A DNA stretch of 62,718 nt from JADGHE01 sp035716025 (GTDB taxonomy: Bacteria > Pseudomonadota > Alphaproteobacteria > Rhizobiales > Xanthobacteraceae): contig DASTKH010000007.1 of NCBI GenBank assembly GCA_035716025.1, positions 1 through 62,718 on the forward strand, in the 5' to 3' direction. Positions within the stretch are counted from its first letter, which is position 1. Every line of letters begins with the position of its first letter. This document shows, piece after piece, positions 1 through 8,858 of this stretch. The notes beneath the pieces are model-generated. The model was given only the letters and a program-made list of their open reading frames with translations. It had not been told where the DNA came from and searched no databases. The position numbers and the translations under genes were made by a program.

Positions 1-114
1 GCGATCGAAAGTCACTTATAAACCTTAAAGGCGGACTGAGAGAGGTGGTTAACGAAAGCTTGGGATGCGCGCGGTAGGCCAAAAGCGCTGCGGACCCGCG
101 TGGTGAACGGACCC

Positions 115-621
115 ATGAGGCAGCCGGCACGCATCTTTGTCACCTGGGGGCTGGTCGCGGCGGCTTTGGCTATCGCCGCCGCCCGGTATTCCGAGAGGGG
201 CGGCGAGGTGATTACCGGTGCCGCCCGCGCGATCGATGGCGACAGCCTCTGGGTCGGCGAGCGCGAGATCCGCCTGTGCGGGATCGATGCGCCGGAATTC
301 CGACAGACCTGCGAGCGCGCAGGCCGAAGCTGGGCTTGCGGGCGCGAAGCCGCCGATGCGCTGCGTGCCGCGATCGCCGGGCGGCAAGTGGAATGCCGCG
401 CCCGCGATCGCGACCGGTACGGACGCATCGTCGCCGTATGCAGCACCGGAGGCGTCGATCTCGGCGCGGCGATGGTCAAGAGCGGGCTTGCGACAAGCTA
501 TGGGGCCTATGCGGCGGACGAGCGCGAGGCGCGAGATGCCCGGCGCGGTCTATGGAGTTCCCGTTTCGAGAGGCCCGCGGACTGGCGCGCGCACCACCCG
601 CGGCCTGCCGGCCCGATGTAG
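115..621 (+). CDS. Thermonuclease-family (SNase-like) secreted or membrane-anchored nuclease
   Basis: 168-aa protein with an N-terminal hydrophobic segment (about residues 8-23) followed by an SNase (OB-fold) domain, so it probably acts in the periplasm or at the membrane. The staphylococcal nuclease active-site pattern is intact: the acidic DGDS at 41-44, Arg53 and Asp58/Glu61 in RLCGIDAPE, and Arg104 in YGR. These are the expected calcium and catalytic residues for a phosphodiesterase on DNA or RNA. GTG codons at 100 and 103 are in frame upstream; ATG 115 is chosen because it gives a compact signal segment. Extra cysteines (Cys55, Cys66, Cys75, Cys94, Cys109) fit an exported, possibly disulfide-bonded, rhizobial subfamily. 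Substrate is unknown. Confidence 0.85.
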   Translation: MRQPARIFVTWGLVAAALAIAAARYSERGGEVITGAARAIDGDSLWVGEREIRLCGIDAPEFRQTCERAGRSWACGREAADALRAAIAGRQVECRARDRDRYGRIVAVCSTGGVDLGAAMVKSGLATSYGAYAADEREARDARRGLWSSRFERPADWRAHHPRPAGPM

Positions 622-704
622 CGGGGCCGCTTGACCCCTCGAAGGTCGGCATGTTCGAGTGACGCCGGGCTGCGCCCAAGGGGCGACGGGAGGGGTGAAC
701 GATC

Positions 705-1316
705 ATGAAGCTCTACGACTATGCGCGCGCACCGAACCCGCGCCGCGTGCGCATCTTCCTCGCGGAAAAGGGCATGACGATCCCGACCGAGCAGGTCGAT
801 ATCGTCGCGATGCAGCACAAGTCGCCGGAATTCACGGCGATCAACCCGCTCCAGCGTGTGCCCGTTCTCGTGCTCGACGACGGGACGGTGATCACCGAGT
901 CGGTCGCCATTTGCCGTTACATCGAAGCGCTGCGGCCGGAACCCCCGCTGTTCGGACGCGGCGCCAAGGAGGTCGCTCTCGTCGAGATGTGGAACCGGCG
1001 CATGGAGCTCAATCTGCTCGCCGCCGTTGCAGCCGTCTTTCGGCATCTGCACCCGGCGATGAAGGAGATGGAGCAACCGCAGGTCGCCGCCTGGGGCGAG
1101 GCCAACAAGCCGCGGGTGATCGAGTTTCTGGGAATTCTCGACCAGGCGCTCAAGGATCAGCTTTACGTGGCGGGCGACCATTTTTCGATCGCCGACATCT
1201 CCGGTCTCGTTGCGGTGGATTTCCTCAAGCCTGCAAGGATCGCGATTCCGGAGGAGCTCACCAATGTACGCCGCTGGCACGCGCTGGTGGCGGCACGTCC
1301 CAGCGCGCGCGCCTGA
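705..1316 (+). CDS. Glutathione S-transferase family protein
   Basis: 203-aa cytosolic GST. The N-terminal thioredoxin-like domain (about 1-80) carries the APNPRRVRIFLAEKG helix-1 motif typical of bacterial GSTs, then NPLQRVPVL with the cis-Pro and TES-AICRYIE, whose Glu-Ser pair binds the glutathione gamma-glutamyl group. The C-terminal all-helical domain has the FSIADI N-capping box. An SD-like GGGAGGGG lies 5' of the ATG. The next gene, a PaaG-type isomerase, starts 15 nt downstream on the same strand, so the two are probably co-transcribed, perhaps for an electrophilic acyl-CoA or epoxide intermediate (inference). Substrate is not predictable. Confidence 0.9.
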   Translation: MKLYDYARAPNPRRVRIFLAEKGMTIPTEQVDIVAMQHKSPEFTAINPLQRVPVLVLDDGTVITESVAICRYIEALRPEPPLFGRGAKEVALVEMWNRRMELNLLAAVAAVFRHLHPAMKEMEQPQVAAWGEANKPRVIEFLGILDQALKDQLYVAGDHFSIADISGLVAVDFLKPARIAIPEELTNVRRWHALVAARPSARA

Positions 1317-1331
1317 CCCGCAGGAAACACG

Positions 1332-2123
1332 ATGACCTATACAACCATTCGCTACGGCGTCGACGACGGCGTTGCCACCATCACGTTGGCGCGTCCCGAC
1401 AAGCTGAACGCCTTTACGGCCGCGATGCATGCCGATCTGCGCGCTGCGCTCGATGCGGCCGAAAGCGACGACTCCGCGCGGTGCCTGGTGCTGACCGGCG
1501 AGGGCAGGGGGTTCTCGTCGGGGCAGGACCTCACGGAGCCTCGTCTCACCAATCCCGATGGGACCGCGGATGTCGGCGGCCGGCTCGACCGCGATTACAA
1601 TCCGCTGGTGCAACGCCTCTTCGAGTTCCCGAAGGTCACGATCGCGGCCCTGAACGGGCCCGCGGTCGGCGCCGCCGCCAACATTGCGCTCGCCTGCGAT
1701 ATCCTGCTTGCGGCGCGCTCCGCATATCTGCAGGAGGCCTTCGCGCGCATTGCGCTCGTGCCGGACGCAGGCGGCACCTGGTTTCTGCCGCGCATCGTGG
1801 GCGCCAAGCGGGCGCTGGCCCTGATGCTTACCGCCGATCAGGTGCCGGCCGACAAGCTCGAACAGATGGGCATTGTCTACCGGGTGTTCGATGATGCAGC
1901 CTTTGCGGAGGAAGTGGGCGCGTTTGCGCGCCGTCTCGCCGCGGGACCGAGCGCCACCTACCGGCTCATCAAGGAGGCGGCGCGCGCGAGCCTGACGAAC
2001 GATCTTCCTGCGCAACTTGCTTTCGAGCGGGATCTGCAGCGGGTTGCCGGCACAAGCCGCGATTTTCACGAGGGGGTGGCGGCGTTCAGGCAGAAGCGGC
2101 CGCCCCGCTTCGAGGGCCGCTGA
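1332..2123 (+). CDS. Enoyl-CoA hydratase/isomerase family, PaaG-like
   Basis: 263-aa crotonase-fold protein. The oxyanion-hole segments are visible: GRGFSSGQDL near residue 60 and GPAVGAAANIALACD near 110. The segment VPDAGGTWFLPR near 140 holds the Asp-Ala-Gly-Gly-Thr region of PaaG-type 1,2-epoxyphenylacetyl-CoA isomerases, and the C-terminus (EGVAAF-KR-PRF-GR) matches the PaaG subgroup. PaaG converts ring-epoxide to oxepin-CoA in phenylacetate breakdown and also works as a 2,3-dehydroadipyl-CoA hydratase-type isomerase. No other paa gene is visible here, so a general delta3-delta2 enoyl-CoA isomerase role is equally possible. Confidence 0.85.
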   Translation: MTYTTIRYGVDDGVATITLARPDKLNAFTAAMHADLRAALDAAESDDSARCLVLTGEGRGFSSGQDLTEPRLTNPDGTADVGGRLDRDYNPLVQRLFEFPKVTIAALNGPAVGAAANIALACDILLAARSAYLQEAFARIALVPDAGGTWFLPRIVGAKRALALMLTADQVPADKLEQMGIVYRVFDDAAFAEEVGAFARRLAAGPSATYRLIKEAARASLTNDLPAQLAFERDLQRVAGTSRDFHEGVAAFRQKRPPRFEGR

Positions 2124-2175
2124 TCCAGGCGGCGAGCGACGCAAAGCAATCCCCGGTCGGACCCGTCGGCGCCGC

Positions 2176-3351
2176 TCAACTGCACTTGCGGTCCACCAGG
2201 CATTTGAGGATCGCCTTGCGCAGCTCGGCGTTGATCGCGGTCGGGATCTCCGGCGAAGGCCAGTAACCGCCGCCGGACAGCGCCGGCATGATCTGCCGCA
2301 TCAGGGTCGAGTCCTGCCGCAGCGCCGTGACGAAGTCCTGCAAGGCGGCCTCCGATTTGCCGAGTTCGAGGTTGACGCGCGCGCGCATCCGGTACGCAGC
2401 CGGAAACGGCGATTGCAGCTTGACGGCTTCATCGAACGCCTTGGCGGCTTCCGCATAACGCCGCAAATTCGTGAGCGCGACGCCGCGCGCATAATGGGCG
2501 CGCGGCGCGCTTGCTTCGGCGCGAATGGCTGCGTCGAGGTCGCGCAGCGCGGCCGCCTCCTTGCCGGGACGGCCGGCGAGGAACTCGCCGCGCTCGAGCA
2601 GGGCAAAAGGCGAAGACTTGTAGGCGACCGCCGCGTCGAAGTCGGACTCGGCGAGGTCGTAATTGCCCATCGATTCGTGCAAGCCCGCGCGATGCGTGAG
2701 CGCGACGAGATGGAAGTCGCGCTGGCGGCCCTCGTTGTCGAGGAAGGCGTTGCGGTTGATCTCGTCGGGCGGAATGGCGACGAGCGCATCCGCATCGGCG
2801 AGCGCCCGCTCGTAGTCGCGCTTCTGGGCATAGATCTGGCTGCGAAGCAGGAGCGCATAGGGCTCCTTGGAGTCGATCCGTAGCGCGGAATTCAGGAACC
2901 GCAAGGCGCTGTCGGCCTGGCCCGCGCTCGAAAACACCGCTCCGATGGAGCGCAGCACCCTGGGGCTCGCCGGATTGATGGCGATCGCCTTCTGGATCCG
3001 CTCGAGCGCCTGCGTGTCTTGGCCGCGTCGGAAATCGATATTGGCGAGCGCGAGATAGATTTCCTCGTTCTCGGGCACCAACTTGAGTGCCGCCTCGTAG
3101 TCTTCCTCGGCGAGGTCGAGATTGCCGGTACGGTGGTGGGCGCGGCCGCGCACGAACAGCAGTTCGGCGCGCTTCTCGGCGGACAGATCGGAGGCGCGCA
3201 AGGCCGCCGTGCACGGTTCGATGACCGTGAGCGGCGCGGCTTCCATCCGGTCGGCCGTGCAGCCCGGCGCGGCCGGGTCGGCCGCCACGGGGTCGCCGGC
3301 CGCGCCTGCGGCGATGCCGAACGCACACAGGGCTAGCGCAAGACGGCGCAC
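2176..3351 (-). CDS. Secreted tetratricopeptide-repeat protein
   Basis: 391-aa protein made of consecutive 34-residue helical repeats of the A-x3-A-x2-L-P type, for example the segments around EDYEAALKLVPENEEIYLALA and EAAKAFDEAVKLQ. It begins with a hydrophobic signal sequence (about 1-20, ending AAGDPVAA). The start is GTG at 3351, preceded 7 nt upstream by GAGGGGA; the frame is open further 5' but has no better start. It probably sits in the periplasm as a protein-interaction scaffold. It is convergent with the PaaG-like gene. A C-terminal pair of cysteines (Cys386-x-x-x-Cys390 region) may form a disulfide. No partner can be named. Confidence 0.8.
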   Translation of the reverse strand: MRRLALALCAFGIAAGAAGDPVAADPAAPGCTADRMEAAPLTVIEPCTAALRASDLSAEKRAELLFVRGRAHHRTGNLDLAEEDYEAALKLVPENEEIYLALANIDFRRGQDTQALERIQKAIAINPASPRVLRSIGAVFSSAGQADSALRFLNSALRIDSKEPYALLLRSQIYAQKRDYERALADADALVAIPPDEINRNAFLDNEGRQRDFHLVALTHRAGLHESMGNYDLAESDFDAAVAYKSSPFALLERGEFLAGRPGKEAAALRDLDAAIRAEASAPRAHYARGVALTNLRRYAEAAKAFDEAVKLQSPFPAAYRMRARVNLELGKSEAALQDFVTALRQDSTLMRQIMPALSGGGYWPSPEIPTAINAELRKAILKCLVDRKCS

Positions 3352-3499
3352 GGAATCGTCCCCTCGGTTCTGCCGAAGCCGCCGCTTCGGATGTTGGACA
3401 ATACCCCACGATGCGCGAACGCGCCTAAGGTCTGCGTCGCAATTTCGGCAGGAAACGGGCGGTCGTGCAAGGCGGCCATGGCGCCCGCGCCGCCCGCCG

Positions 3500-4369
3500 T
3501 CAGCGCTCGAGCCGCGCGAGCAGGCTCGACGTGTCCCAGCGTCCCCCGCCCATTTTCTGAACCTCGGAGTAGAACTGGTCGACAAGCGCCGTGAGCGGCA
3601 GGTTCGCCCCGTTCTTGCGCGCTTCGTCGAGGCAAATCGCCAAGTCCTTGCGCATCCAGTCGACCGCAAAGCCGAAATCGTATTTCCCGGCCTTCATGGT
3701 CTTGTAACGGTTCTCCATCTGCCAAGACTGCGCGGCGCCCTTGGAAATGGTCTCGATCAGAGCATCGATGTCGAGCCCCGCCCGGGCTGCAAAGTGGAGC
3801 CCCTCGGAGAGCCCCTGCACGATACCGGCGATGCAGATCTGGTTGACCATCTTGGCGAGCTGCCCGGAGCCTGCATGGCCGAGCCGTTTGCACATCCGCG
3901 CATAAGCCGCGATGACCGGCTCGGCGCGGGCGAAAGGCGCCACCTCGCCGCCGCACATGACGGTCAGCACGCCGTTCTCGGCGCCGGCCTGTCCGCCCGA
4001 GACCGGCGCATCGATGAAGTCGAACCCCCGTTCTTTCGCGGCCGCGAAAAGCTCGCGGGCAATTCCCGCAGAGGCCGTGGTGTGGTCGATGAAGAGCGCG
4101 CCCGGGGTCATGCCCGCAAAGGCGCCGTGCTCGCCGAGCGTGACCTCGCGAACGTCGTTGTCGTTGCCGACGCACATCATCACAAAATCCTGGCCGGACG
4201 CGGCTTCTCGGGGAGTCCGGGCGAGCCTTCCGCCGTTTTCGGACACCCATTTTTCGGCCTTGGCGGTGGTGCGATTGTAGACGGTGACCTCGTGTCCGCC
4301 CTTCTGCTTGAGGTGCCGCGCCATGGGATAGCCCATGACTCCGAGACCGAGAAAAGCCACCTTCGCCAT
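3500..4369 (-). CDS. NAD(P)-dependent beta-hydroxyacid dehydrogenase (3-hydroxyisobutyrate dehydrogenase family)
   Basis: 289-aa cytosolic oxidoreductase. The Rossmann motif GLGVMGYPMA occupies residues 8-17, the substrate-binding signature DAPVSGG residues 120-126, and the catalytic Lys173 with Asn176 sits in GSGQLAKMVNQ. These define the beta-hydroxyacid dehydrogenase family (3-hydroxyisobutyrate, tartronate semialdehyde or glyoxylate-type substrates). The ATG at 4369 follows GGTGGAGGACAAGGCG, a good SD; upstream in-frame ATGs would extend into non-coding sequence. The gene is divergent from the Mrp ATPase. Family is secure, but substrate cannot be chosen between MmsB, GarR and GlxR types. 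Confidence 0.9.
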   Translation of the reverse strand: MAKVAFLGLGVMGYPMARHLKQKGGHEVTVYNRTTAKAEKWVSENGGRLARTPREAASGQDFVMMCVGNDNDVREVTLGEHGAFAGMTPGALFIDHTTASAGIARELFAAAKERGFDFIDAPVSGGQAGAENGVLTVMCGGEVAPFARAEPVIAAYARMCKRLGHAGSGQLAKMVNQICIAGIVQGLSEGLHFAARAGLDIDALIETISKGAAQSWQMENRYKTMKAGKYDFGFAVDWMRKDLAICLDEARKNGANLPLTALVDQFYSEVQKMGGGRWDTSSLLARLER

Positions 4370-4527
4370 CGCCTTGTCCTCCACCCTCGACCGATGCTTG
4401 CGTGAGATTGCGCCCTGTGCGGACGACGTCAACTCTCGCCTTCGCTCCGGTTGACCGGAAGGGGGATGGGGATATCTAAAGGATGAAGCCGCCGGCCGGC
4501 GCGCCGGCTTTCCGTCGAGGTTTGCCA

Positions 4528-5634
4528 ATGCCGCTACGCAAGGAAGACATTCTCGCAAGCCTTGCCGCGGTTGCGACGCCGGATGGGTCGAGCCTGCCGC
4601 GGAGCGGACGGCTTTCCGAAATTGTGCTGTCGGACGGCAAGGTCTTTTTTTCCATAAGCGCGGATGCCGGCGCGGTGCCGCAATGGGAGCCGGTCCGCAG
4701 GGCCGCCGAGGCTGCGGTCAAGGCGCTTCCCGGCGTGGCCTCGGTGATGGTGGCGCTGACGGCCGAGCGGCCTGCAGCGGCCGGCCCGGCGCGTCCGCAG
4801 GCGCGCCGGCCGCCGGCGGGGGGGCCGTCCGGCGTTCCCGGCGTGAAGTCCATCATCGCGGTCGCCTCGGGCAAGGGCGGAGTCGGCAAATCGACGACCG
4901 CGGTCAATCTGGCGCTCGGCTTGCGCGATCTCGGGCTCACGGTCGGCATGCTCGACGCGGATATTTACGGGCCGTCGATCCCCAAGCTGCTGGCGGTGCG
5001 CGAGAAACCGCAGACGCTCGGGGGGACGCGCCTCAAGCCCATCAGCACCCATGGCCTCTCGGTCATGTCCATCGGCTTTCTCGTGGACGAAGAAACGCCG
5101 ATGATCTGGCGTGGCCCCATGGTCATATCGGCCCTGACGCAGATGCTGCGCGAGGTCGAGTGGGGCACGCTCGACGTGATGGTCGTGGATATGCCGCCCG
5201 GGACGGGCGACGCTCAGCTCACCATGGCGCAACAGGTGCCGCTCGCAGGCGCGGTGATCGTTTCGACTCCGCAGGATCTCGCGCTCATCGATGCTCGACG
5301 CGGCATTGCCATGTTCCGCCGCGTCGACGTGCCGGTTCTCGGCGTTGTCGAGAACATGAGCTATTTCGTGTGCCCGCACTGCGGCGGTCGCTCGGACATT
5401 TTCGGCCATGGCGGGGCGCGGCACGAAGCTGAGCGGCTCGGCGTTCCGTTCCTCGGGGAAATCCCGCTGCATCTCGCGATCCGGGAGGCTTCGGATTCCG
5501 GCCGGCCGGTGGTCGCAAGCGAGCCGGACGGCCCCCACGCGGGCGCGTACCGGCGGGTGGCCGAGGCGGTGTGGAGCGAGCTTCAGGCGAAAACGGCGAG
5601 CAGGCCCGCGCCGAGGATCGTCATCGAAGCGTAG
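4528..5634 (+). CDS. apbC: Mrp/NBP35 family Fe-S cluster carrier ATPase
   Basis: 368-aa P-loop ATPase involved in assembly or delivery of Fe-S clusters in the cytosol. An N-terminal MIP18/DUF59-like domain (1-80) is joined by an Ala/Pro/Gly-rich linker (82-104) to the ATPase. The deviant Walker A is SGKGGVGKS at 114-122, with DADIYGPS and DMPPGTGD following. The cluster-binding Cys282-Pro-His-Cys285 follows VVENMSYFV. The start at ATG 4528 has a GAGG 7 nt upstream; an in-frame ATG at 4483 is less likely. It ends 5 nt from the convergent phoD gene. Confidence 0.93.
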   Translation: MPLRKEDILASLAAVATPDGSSLPRSGRLSEIVLSDGKVFFSISADAGAVPQWEPVRRAAEAAVKALPGVASVMVALTAERPAAAGPARPQARRPPAGGPSGVPGVKSIIAVASGKGGVGKSTTAVNLALGLRDLGLTVGMLDADIYGPSIPKLLAVREKPQTLGGTRLKPISTHGLSVMSIGFLVDEETPMIWRGPMVISALTQMLREVEWGTLDVMVVDMPPGTGDAQLTMAQQVPLAGAVIVSTPQDLALIDARRGIAMFRRVDVPVLGVVENMSYFVCPHCGGRSDIFGHGGARHEAERLGVPFLGEIPLHLAIREASDSGRPVVASEPDGPHAGAYRRVAEAVWSELQAKTASRPAPRIVIEA

Positions 5635-5639
5635 GCGTT

Positions 5640-7250
5640 TCACGCCTCGGATATTGCGCTTTTGCCGTTTTCGACCACGAAGCTGCGCCGCGTAGAGACG
5701 GTGCCGTTCGGCGTGCTGACCCTGTCGAGCACCCGATAGTCGGTGCGCCAGCGCTCCGGCGTTACGACGAATCGCACATAACCGCGCTGATTGTTGAAGA
5801 ATTTCAGGTGCGGATTTTGTGCGACCACGGCGCTCGTGCGTTCGTTGGTGTCGAAGCCGTCCCCGCCCGAGGAAATGGACGTGCCGACGAATTCCACGCC
5901 CACCGCCGAGCGAGCATCGTCGAATTTGCGCCGCAGCTCTCCGGCCCAGTTGTTGTGGATGTCCCCGGTCAGGACCACGAGATTGCGCAGCTGCGATTGC
6001 GCGACGGCTTCGAAGAGCCGATCGCGCGCCGCGACGGCTCCGTCCCACTTGTCCATATGAGTGAGAAAGACTTCCGGGTTGGGATCGCGGTCGGTGTGCA
6101 TCATCATGACTTGCTGGCCCAGCACGTGCCAACGCGTCCGCGCTTGTCTGAACCCATCGTAGAGCCAGCGTTCCTGCGCTTCGCCCAGCATCGTGTGCTC
6201 GGGCGCGAGCGCCTCCTTGCAGTCGGCATGAAAGCCGTCGCCGCAGGCCTGGTCGGAACGATAAAGGCGCGTGTCGAGCACGTTGAGCGTCAGAAGCTCG
6301 CCGACATGGAAGCGGCGATAGGCGAGGAGGTCCGGTCCGCGCGGCATGAGGGCGCGACGCACGGGCATGTGCTCGTACCAGGCCTGAAAGGCGGCTGCGC
6401 GGCGCAGCAGGAATATTTCGGGCGGCACCACATGCTCGGGAACGTCGCCCGCCCAGTTGTTGGAAATTTCATGGTCATCGTAGCTCACGACGAAGGGCGT
6501 CGAGGCGTGCGCGGCCTGCAAATCGGGATCGAGCTTGTAGAGCGCGTAACGATGCCGGTATTCCTCGAGCGTGAAGATTTCGTCCGGCTCGTCCGGCATC
6601 GTGCGCACGACCGGAAGCGGCCGCTCGCCGGGCCGCAGAACCCGGTACTCGTAGATGTAGTCGCCGTAGTGGAAGACGAAGTCGAAATTCTCGGCGGCAA
6701 TGTCCCGATAGGCGGTGAAAAAGCCGTCCTCGTAACGCTGACACCCGGCAAGACCGAAGCGCAGCTCCGCAAGCCGCTCGCCGGCCGGGGGCAGCGTTTT
6801 GGTGCGGGCGATCCGGCTTGCTTCGCCGCCGACTGTGAAGCGGTAATAATAGTCGCGCCCCGCCTCGAGTCCGCCGACCTCGACATGCACCGCATGACCG
6901 AGTTCGGCGAAGGCCGTGGCCGTGCCCTTCCGCACCACGGTGCGCATGCGCGGATCGGTTGCGACCGACCATTCCACTTCGACCGGTTTGTTGGGCATGC
7001 CGCCGCCGCGGGCCAGCGGCTTCGGCGCGATCTTGGTCCAGATCACGAATCCGTCGGAGGTCGGATCGCCGGATGCCACGCCGAGCGAAAACGGATAGGC
7101 GGAAAACACGGGGTTCGCCCAGACGGAGCGGGAGAAGACGCTTGCCCCGGCGGTGATCAGGCTCGACGCGGCAAGGCCGCGCAAAAGCTCGCGACGGTTG
7201 ATCGTGACAAAGTCGTTGATGTCGAAGCAGGCTGGAAAGCGGCGTGGCAT
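5640..7250 (-). CDS. phoD: PhoD-family alkaline phosphatase/phosphodiesterase, Tat-exported
   Basis: 536-aa secreted phosphatase. A twin-arginine signal (NRRELLRGL followed by a hydrophobic stretch to about residue 45) fits Tat export of a folded, metal-loaded enzyme. PhoD landmarks are present: an N-terminal Ig-like domain (FSLGVASGDPTSDGFVIWTK), GLAGCQ, HYGDYIYEY, SYDDHEISNNW and LTGDIHNNW, which supply the Fe3+/Ca2+ ligands. The expected reaction is hydrolysis of phosphomonoesters and diesters in the periplasm under phosphate limitation. ATG 7250 has a GGGGG track 6 nt upstream. No Pho box was recognised. Confidence 0.92.
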   Translation of the reverse strand: MPRRFPACFDINDFVTINRRELLRGLAASSLITAGASVFSRSVWANPVFSAYPFSLGVASGDPTSDGFVIWTKIAPKPLARGGGMPNKPVEVEWSVATDPRMRTVVRKGTATAFAELGHAVHVEVGGLEAGRDYYYRFTVGGEASRIARTKTLPPAGERLAELRFGLAGCQRYEDGFFTAYRDIAAENFDFVFHYGDYIYEYRVLRPGERPLPVVRTMPDEPDEIFTLEEYRHRYALYKLDPDLQAAHASTPFVVSYDDHEISNNWAGDVPEHVVPPEIFLLRRAAAFQAWYEHMPVRRALMPRGPDLLAYRRFHVGELLTLNVLDTRLYRSDQACGDGFHADCKEALAPEHTMLGEAQERWLYDGFRQARTRWHVLGQQVMMMHTDRDPNPEVFLTHMDKWDGAVAARDRLFEAVAQSQLRNLVVLTGDIHNNWAGELRRKFDDARSAVGVEFVGTSISSGGDGFDTNERTSAVVAQNPHLKFFNNQRGYVRFVVTPERWRTDYRVLDRVSTPNGTVSTRRSFVVENGKSAISEA

Positions 7251-7472
7251 GTCGACCCCCGTGGCACGACGTTCCGGTAGCACCGATTGATGACATCGCA
7301 ACGACGGGCGTTGGGCTTCGCCGACGGGAAAGTGCCGCGCCGGACGTGGTCCCTCCCGCACGCCGCCGCCTCAAGATCGCGCGATCCAGCCGGTCGGAAC
7401 GGCCCCGCCCTCTGGATTTCGCCGGTGTGCTCCGGCATACGAGCTTGGTGGCCCGGGAGGAGGGCTATGGAC

Positions 7473-7490
7473 GGTCCGATTTTTCGGACC
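7473..7490 (+). promoter_or_regulatory. Perfect 7-bp hairpin directly before the SD of the first TakP-like gene
   Basis: GGTCCGA and TCGGACC flank a TTTT loop. The hairpin ends 2 nt before the GAGAGGGGG ribosome-binding site of the gene starting at 7507. It could be an operator palindrome or a 5'-leader hairpin affecting translation; sequence alone does not decide. Confidence 0.5.
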
Positions 7491-7506
7491 AGAGAGGGGG
7501 ATTTCC

Positions 7507-8592
7507 ATGAAACGACGTGAGTTTCTAGCAGCCGGCGTCGGCCTTGGAGCAACGGCCGTTGCCATGCCGGCGGTCGCGCAATCCATGCCGGAGTTGAAGT
7601 GGCGCATGACGACGAGCTGGCCGAAATCGCTCGATACGATTTACGGGGCCTGCGAAGTGTTCGCCAAGGCGGTGCAGGAGGGCACGGACAACAAGTTCCA
7701 GATCCAGGTCTTTGCCGGCGGCGAGATCGTCCCGGGGCTGCAGGCGCTCGATGCGACGAGCTCCGGCTCGGTCGAGATGTGCAACACCGCATCGTATTAT
7801 TACGTCGGCAAGGATCCGACCTTTGCCTTCGGCACCTCCATTCCGTTCGGCCTCAACAAACGCATGAACGACGCTTGGATGCTGGTCGGCGGCGGCATGG
7901 AACTGCTCAATGCCTTCTACAAGAAGTACAACGTCTATGCGATTCCCGCCGGAAACACGGGCTGCCAGATGGGCGGCTGGTTCCGAAAGGAGATCAAGGA
8001 GCCCGCCGATCTCAACGGGTTGAAGATGCGCATCGGCGGATTTGCCGGACGCATCCTGGCCAAGCTCGGCGTCGTGCCGCAGCAGCTTGCCGGCGGCGAC
8101 ATCTATCCGGCGCTGGAAAAGGGCACGCTCGACGCATGCGAATGGGTCGGCCCCTACGACGATGAGAAGCTCGGCTTTCAAAAGGTCGCGCAATATTACT
8201 ACTACCCCGGCTGGTGGGAAGGCGGACCCGTCCTCCACAATTTCATCAACCTCAACAAGTGGAACGAGTTGCCGAAGCATTATCAGTCGGTGATCGAATC
8301 GGCTTCCGCGGTCGCCAATACGTGGATGACCGCGAAATACGATGCCCAGAACCCGGCCGCGCTCAAGCGCCTGGTCGCGGGCGGCGCGCAGTTGCGTCCG
8401 TTCTCGCAATCGGTGATGGAGGCCTGCTACAAGGCGGCGAACGAGGTCTATGCCGAGACGTCGGCAGCCAATGCCGATTTCAAGAAGGTCTATGATGCGA
8501 TGCTGCCGTTCCGCAATGACCAGTATCTTTGGTGGCAGGTCGCGGAATACACCTACGACACGTTCCTGATCCGGGCGCGGGCCCGCGGCTGA
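7507..8592 (+). CDS. TRAP transporter solute-binding protein, TakP-like (paralogue 1)
   Basis: 361-aa periplasmic DctP/TAXI-superfamily binding protein of the TakP type (alpha-keto or other small 2-oxo/hydroxy acids with Na+). A Tat-like N-terminus (MKRREFL then hydrophobic, ending PAVAQ about residue 25) is followed by the mature domain. Ligand and sodium residues known from TakP align: Gln154 (TGCQMGGW), Arg175 (LKMRIGG), Glu212-Trp213 (CEWVGPYDDEK). The family hallmark YYYYPGWWEGG lies at 230-240. A strong SD (GAGAGGGGG) precedes the ATG. It is the first of three tandem paralogues (8859, 10236) and no membrane subunit follows on this strand. Exact substrate is unknown. Confidence 0.93.
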   Translation: MKRREFLAAGVGLGATAVAMPAVAQSMPELKWRMTTSWPKSLDTIYGACEVFAKAVQEGTDNKFQIQVFAGGEIVPGLQALDATSSGSVEMCNTASYYYVGKDPTFAFGTSIPFGLNKRMNDAWMLVGGGMELLNAFYKKYNVYAIPAGNTGCQMGGWFRKEIKEPADLNGLKMRIGGFAGRILAKLGVVPQQLAGGDIYPALEKGTLDACEWVGPYDDEKLGFQKVAQYYYYPGWWEGGPVLHNFINLNKWNELPKHYQSVIESASAVANTWMTAKYDAQNPAALKRLVAGGAQLRPFSQSVMEACYKAANEVYAETSAANADFKKVYDAMLPFRNDQYLWWQVAEYTYDTFLIRARARG

Positions 8593-8618
8593 CCGGATCG
8601 GCCGGTCGGAACGCCTCG

Positions 8619-8659
8619 GCCGCCCTGTCCCGAATCTGGATCGGATCGGACAGGGCGGC
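8619..8659 (+). other. 12-bp inverted repeat after TakP-like gene 1
   Basis: GCCGCCCTGTCC and GGACAGGGCGGC are perfect complements separated by 17 nt, 26 nt after the stop codon. No T-run follows, so it is not a typical intrinsic terminator. It may stabilise the 3' end of the transcript or attenuate read-through to the next paralogue. Confidence 0.55.
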
Positions 8660-8752
8660 GGCTTCCGAGCGGACGCGGCGAAGCGCCAAGCGACGGCCGC
8701 CGAAATCCGCGAAAAAATCGACCTATCCCACGAAAGTCGCAACGGTTTCTGT

Positions 8753-8780
8753 TTGCGAGCGTTCGCCCTCGGCCTAGAAT
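8753..8780 (+). promoter_or_regulatory. Candidate sigma70-type promoter of TakP-like gene 2
   Basis: TTGCGA, 16 nt, TAGAAT. The predicted start of transcription near 8788 would give a leader of about 70 nt before the ATG at 8859. The local sequence is less GC-rich than its surroundings. Pattern match only. Confidence 0.4.
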
Positions 8781-8858
8781 GAAAGCTCAAAATTCATCAT
8801 CTACCGGTATGGCGCGAGCGCGCCCGAAGCCGGGCCGTCGAGCAGGAGGAGCCCTGAC

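Noticed and set aside
5571..7280. A 569-codon open frame antisense to phoD
   Set aside because: Composition mirrors phoD codon bias; no motif, and phoD motifs on the other strand are clear.
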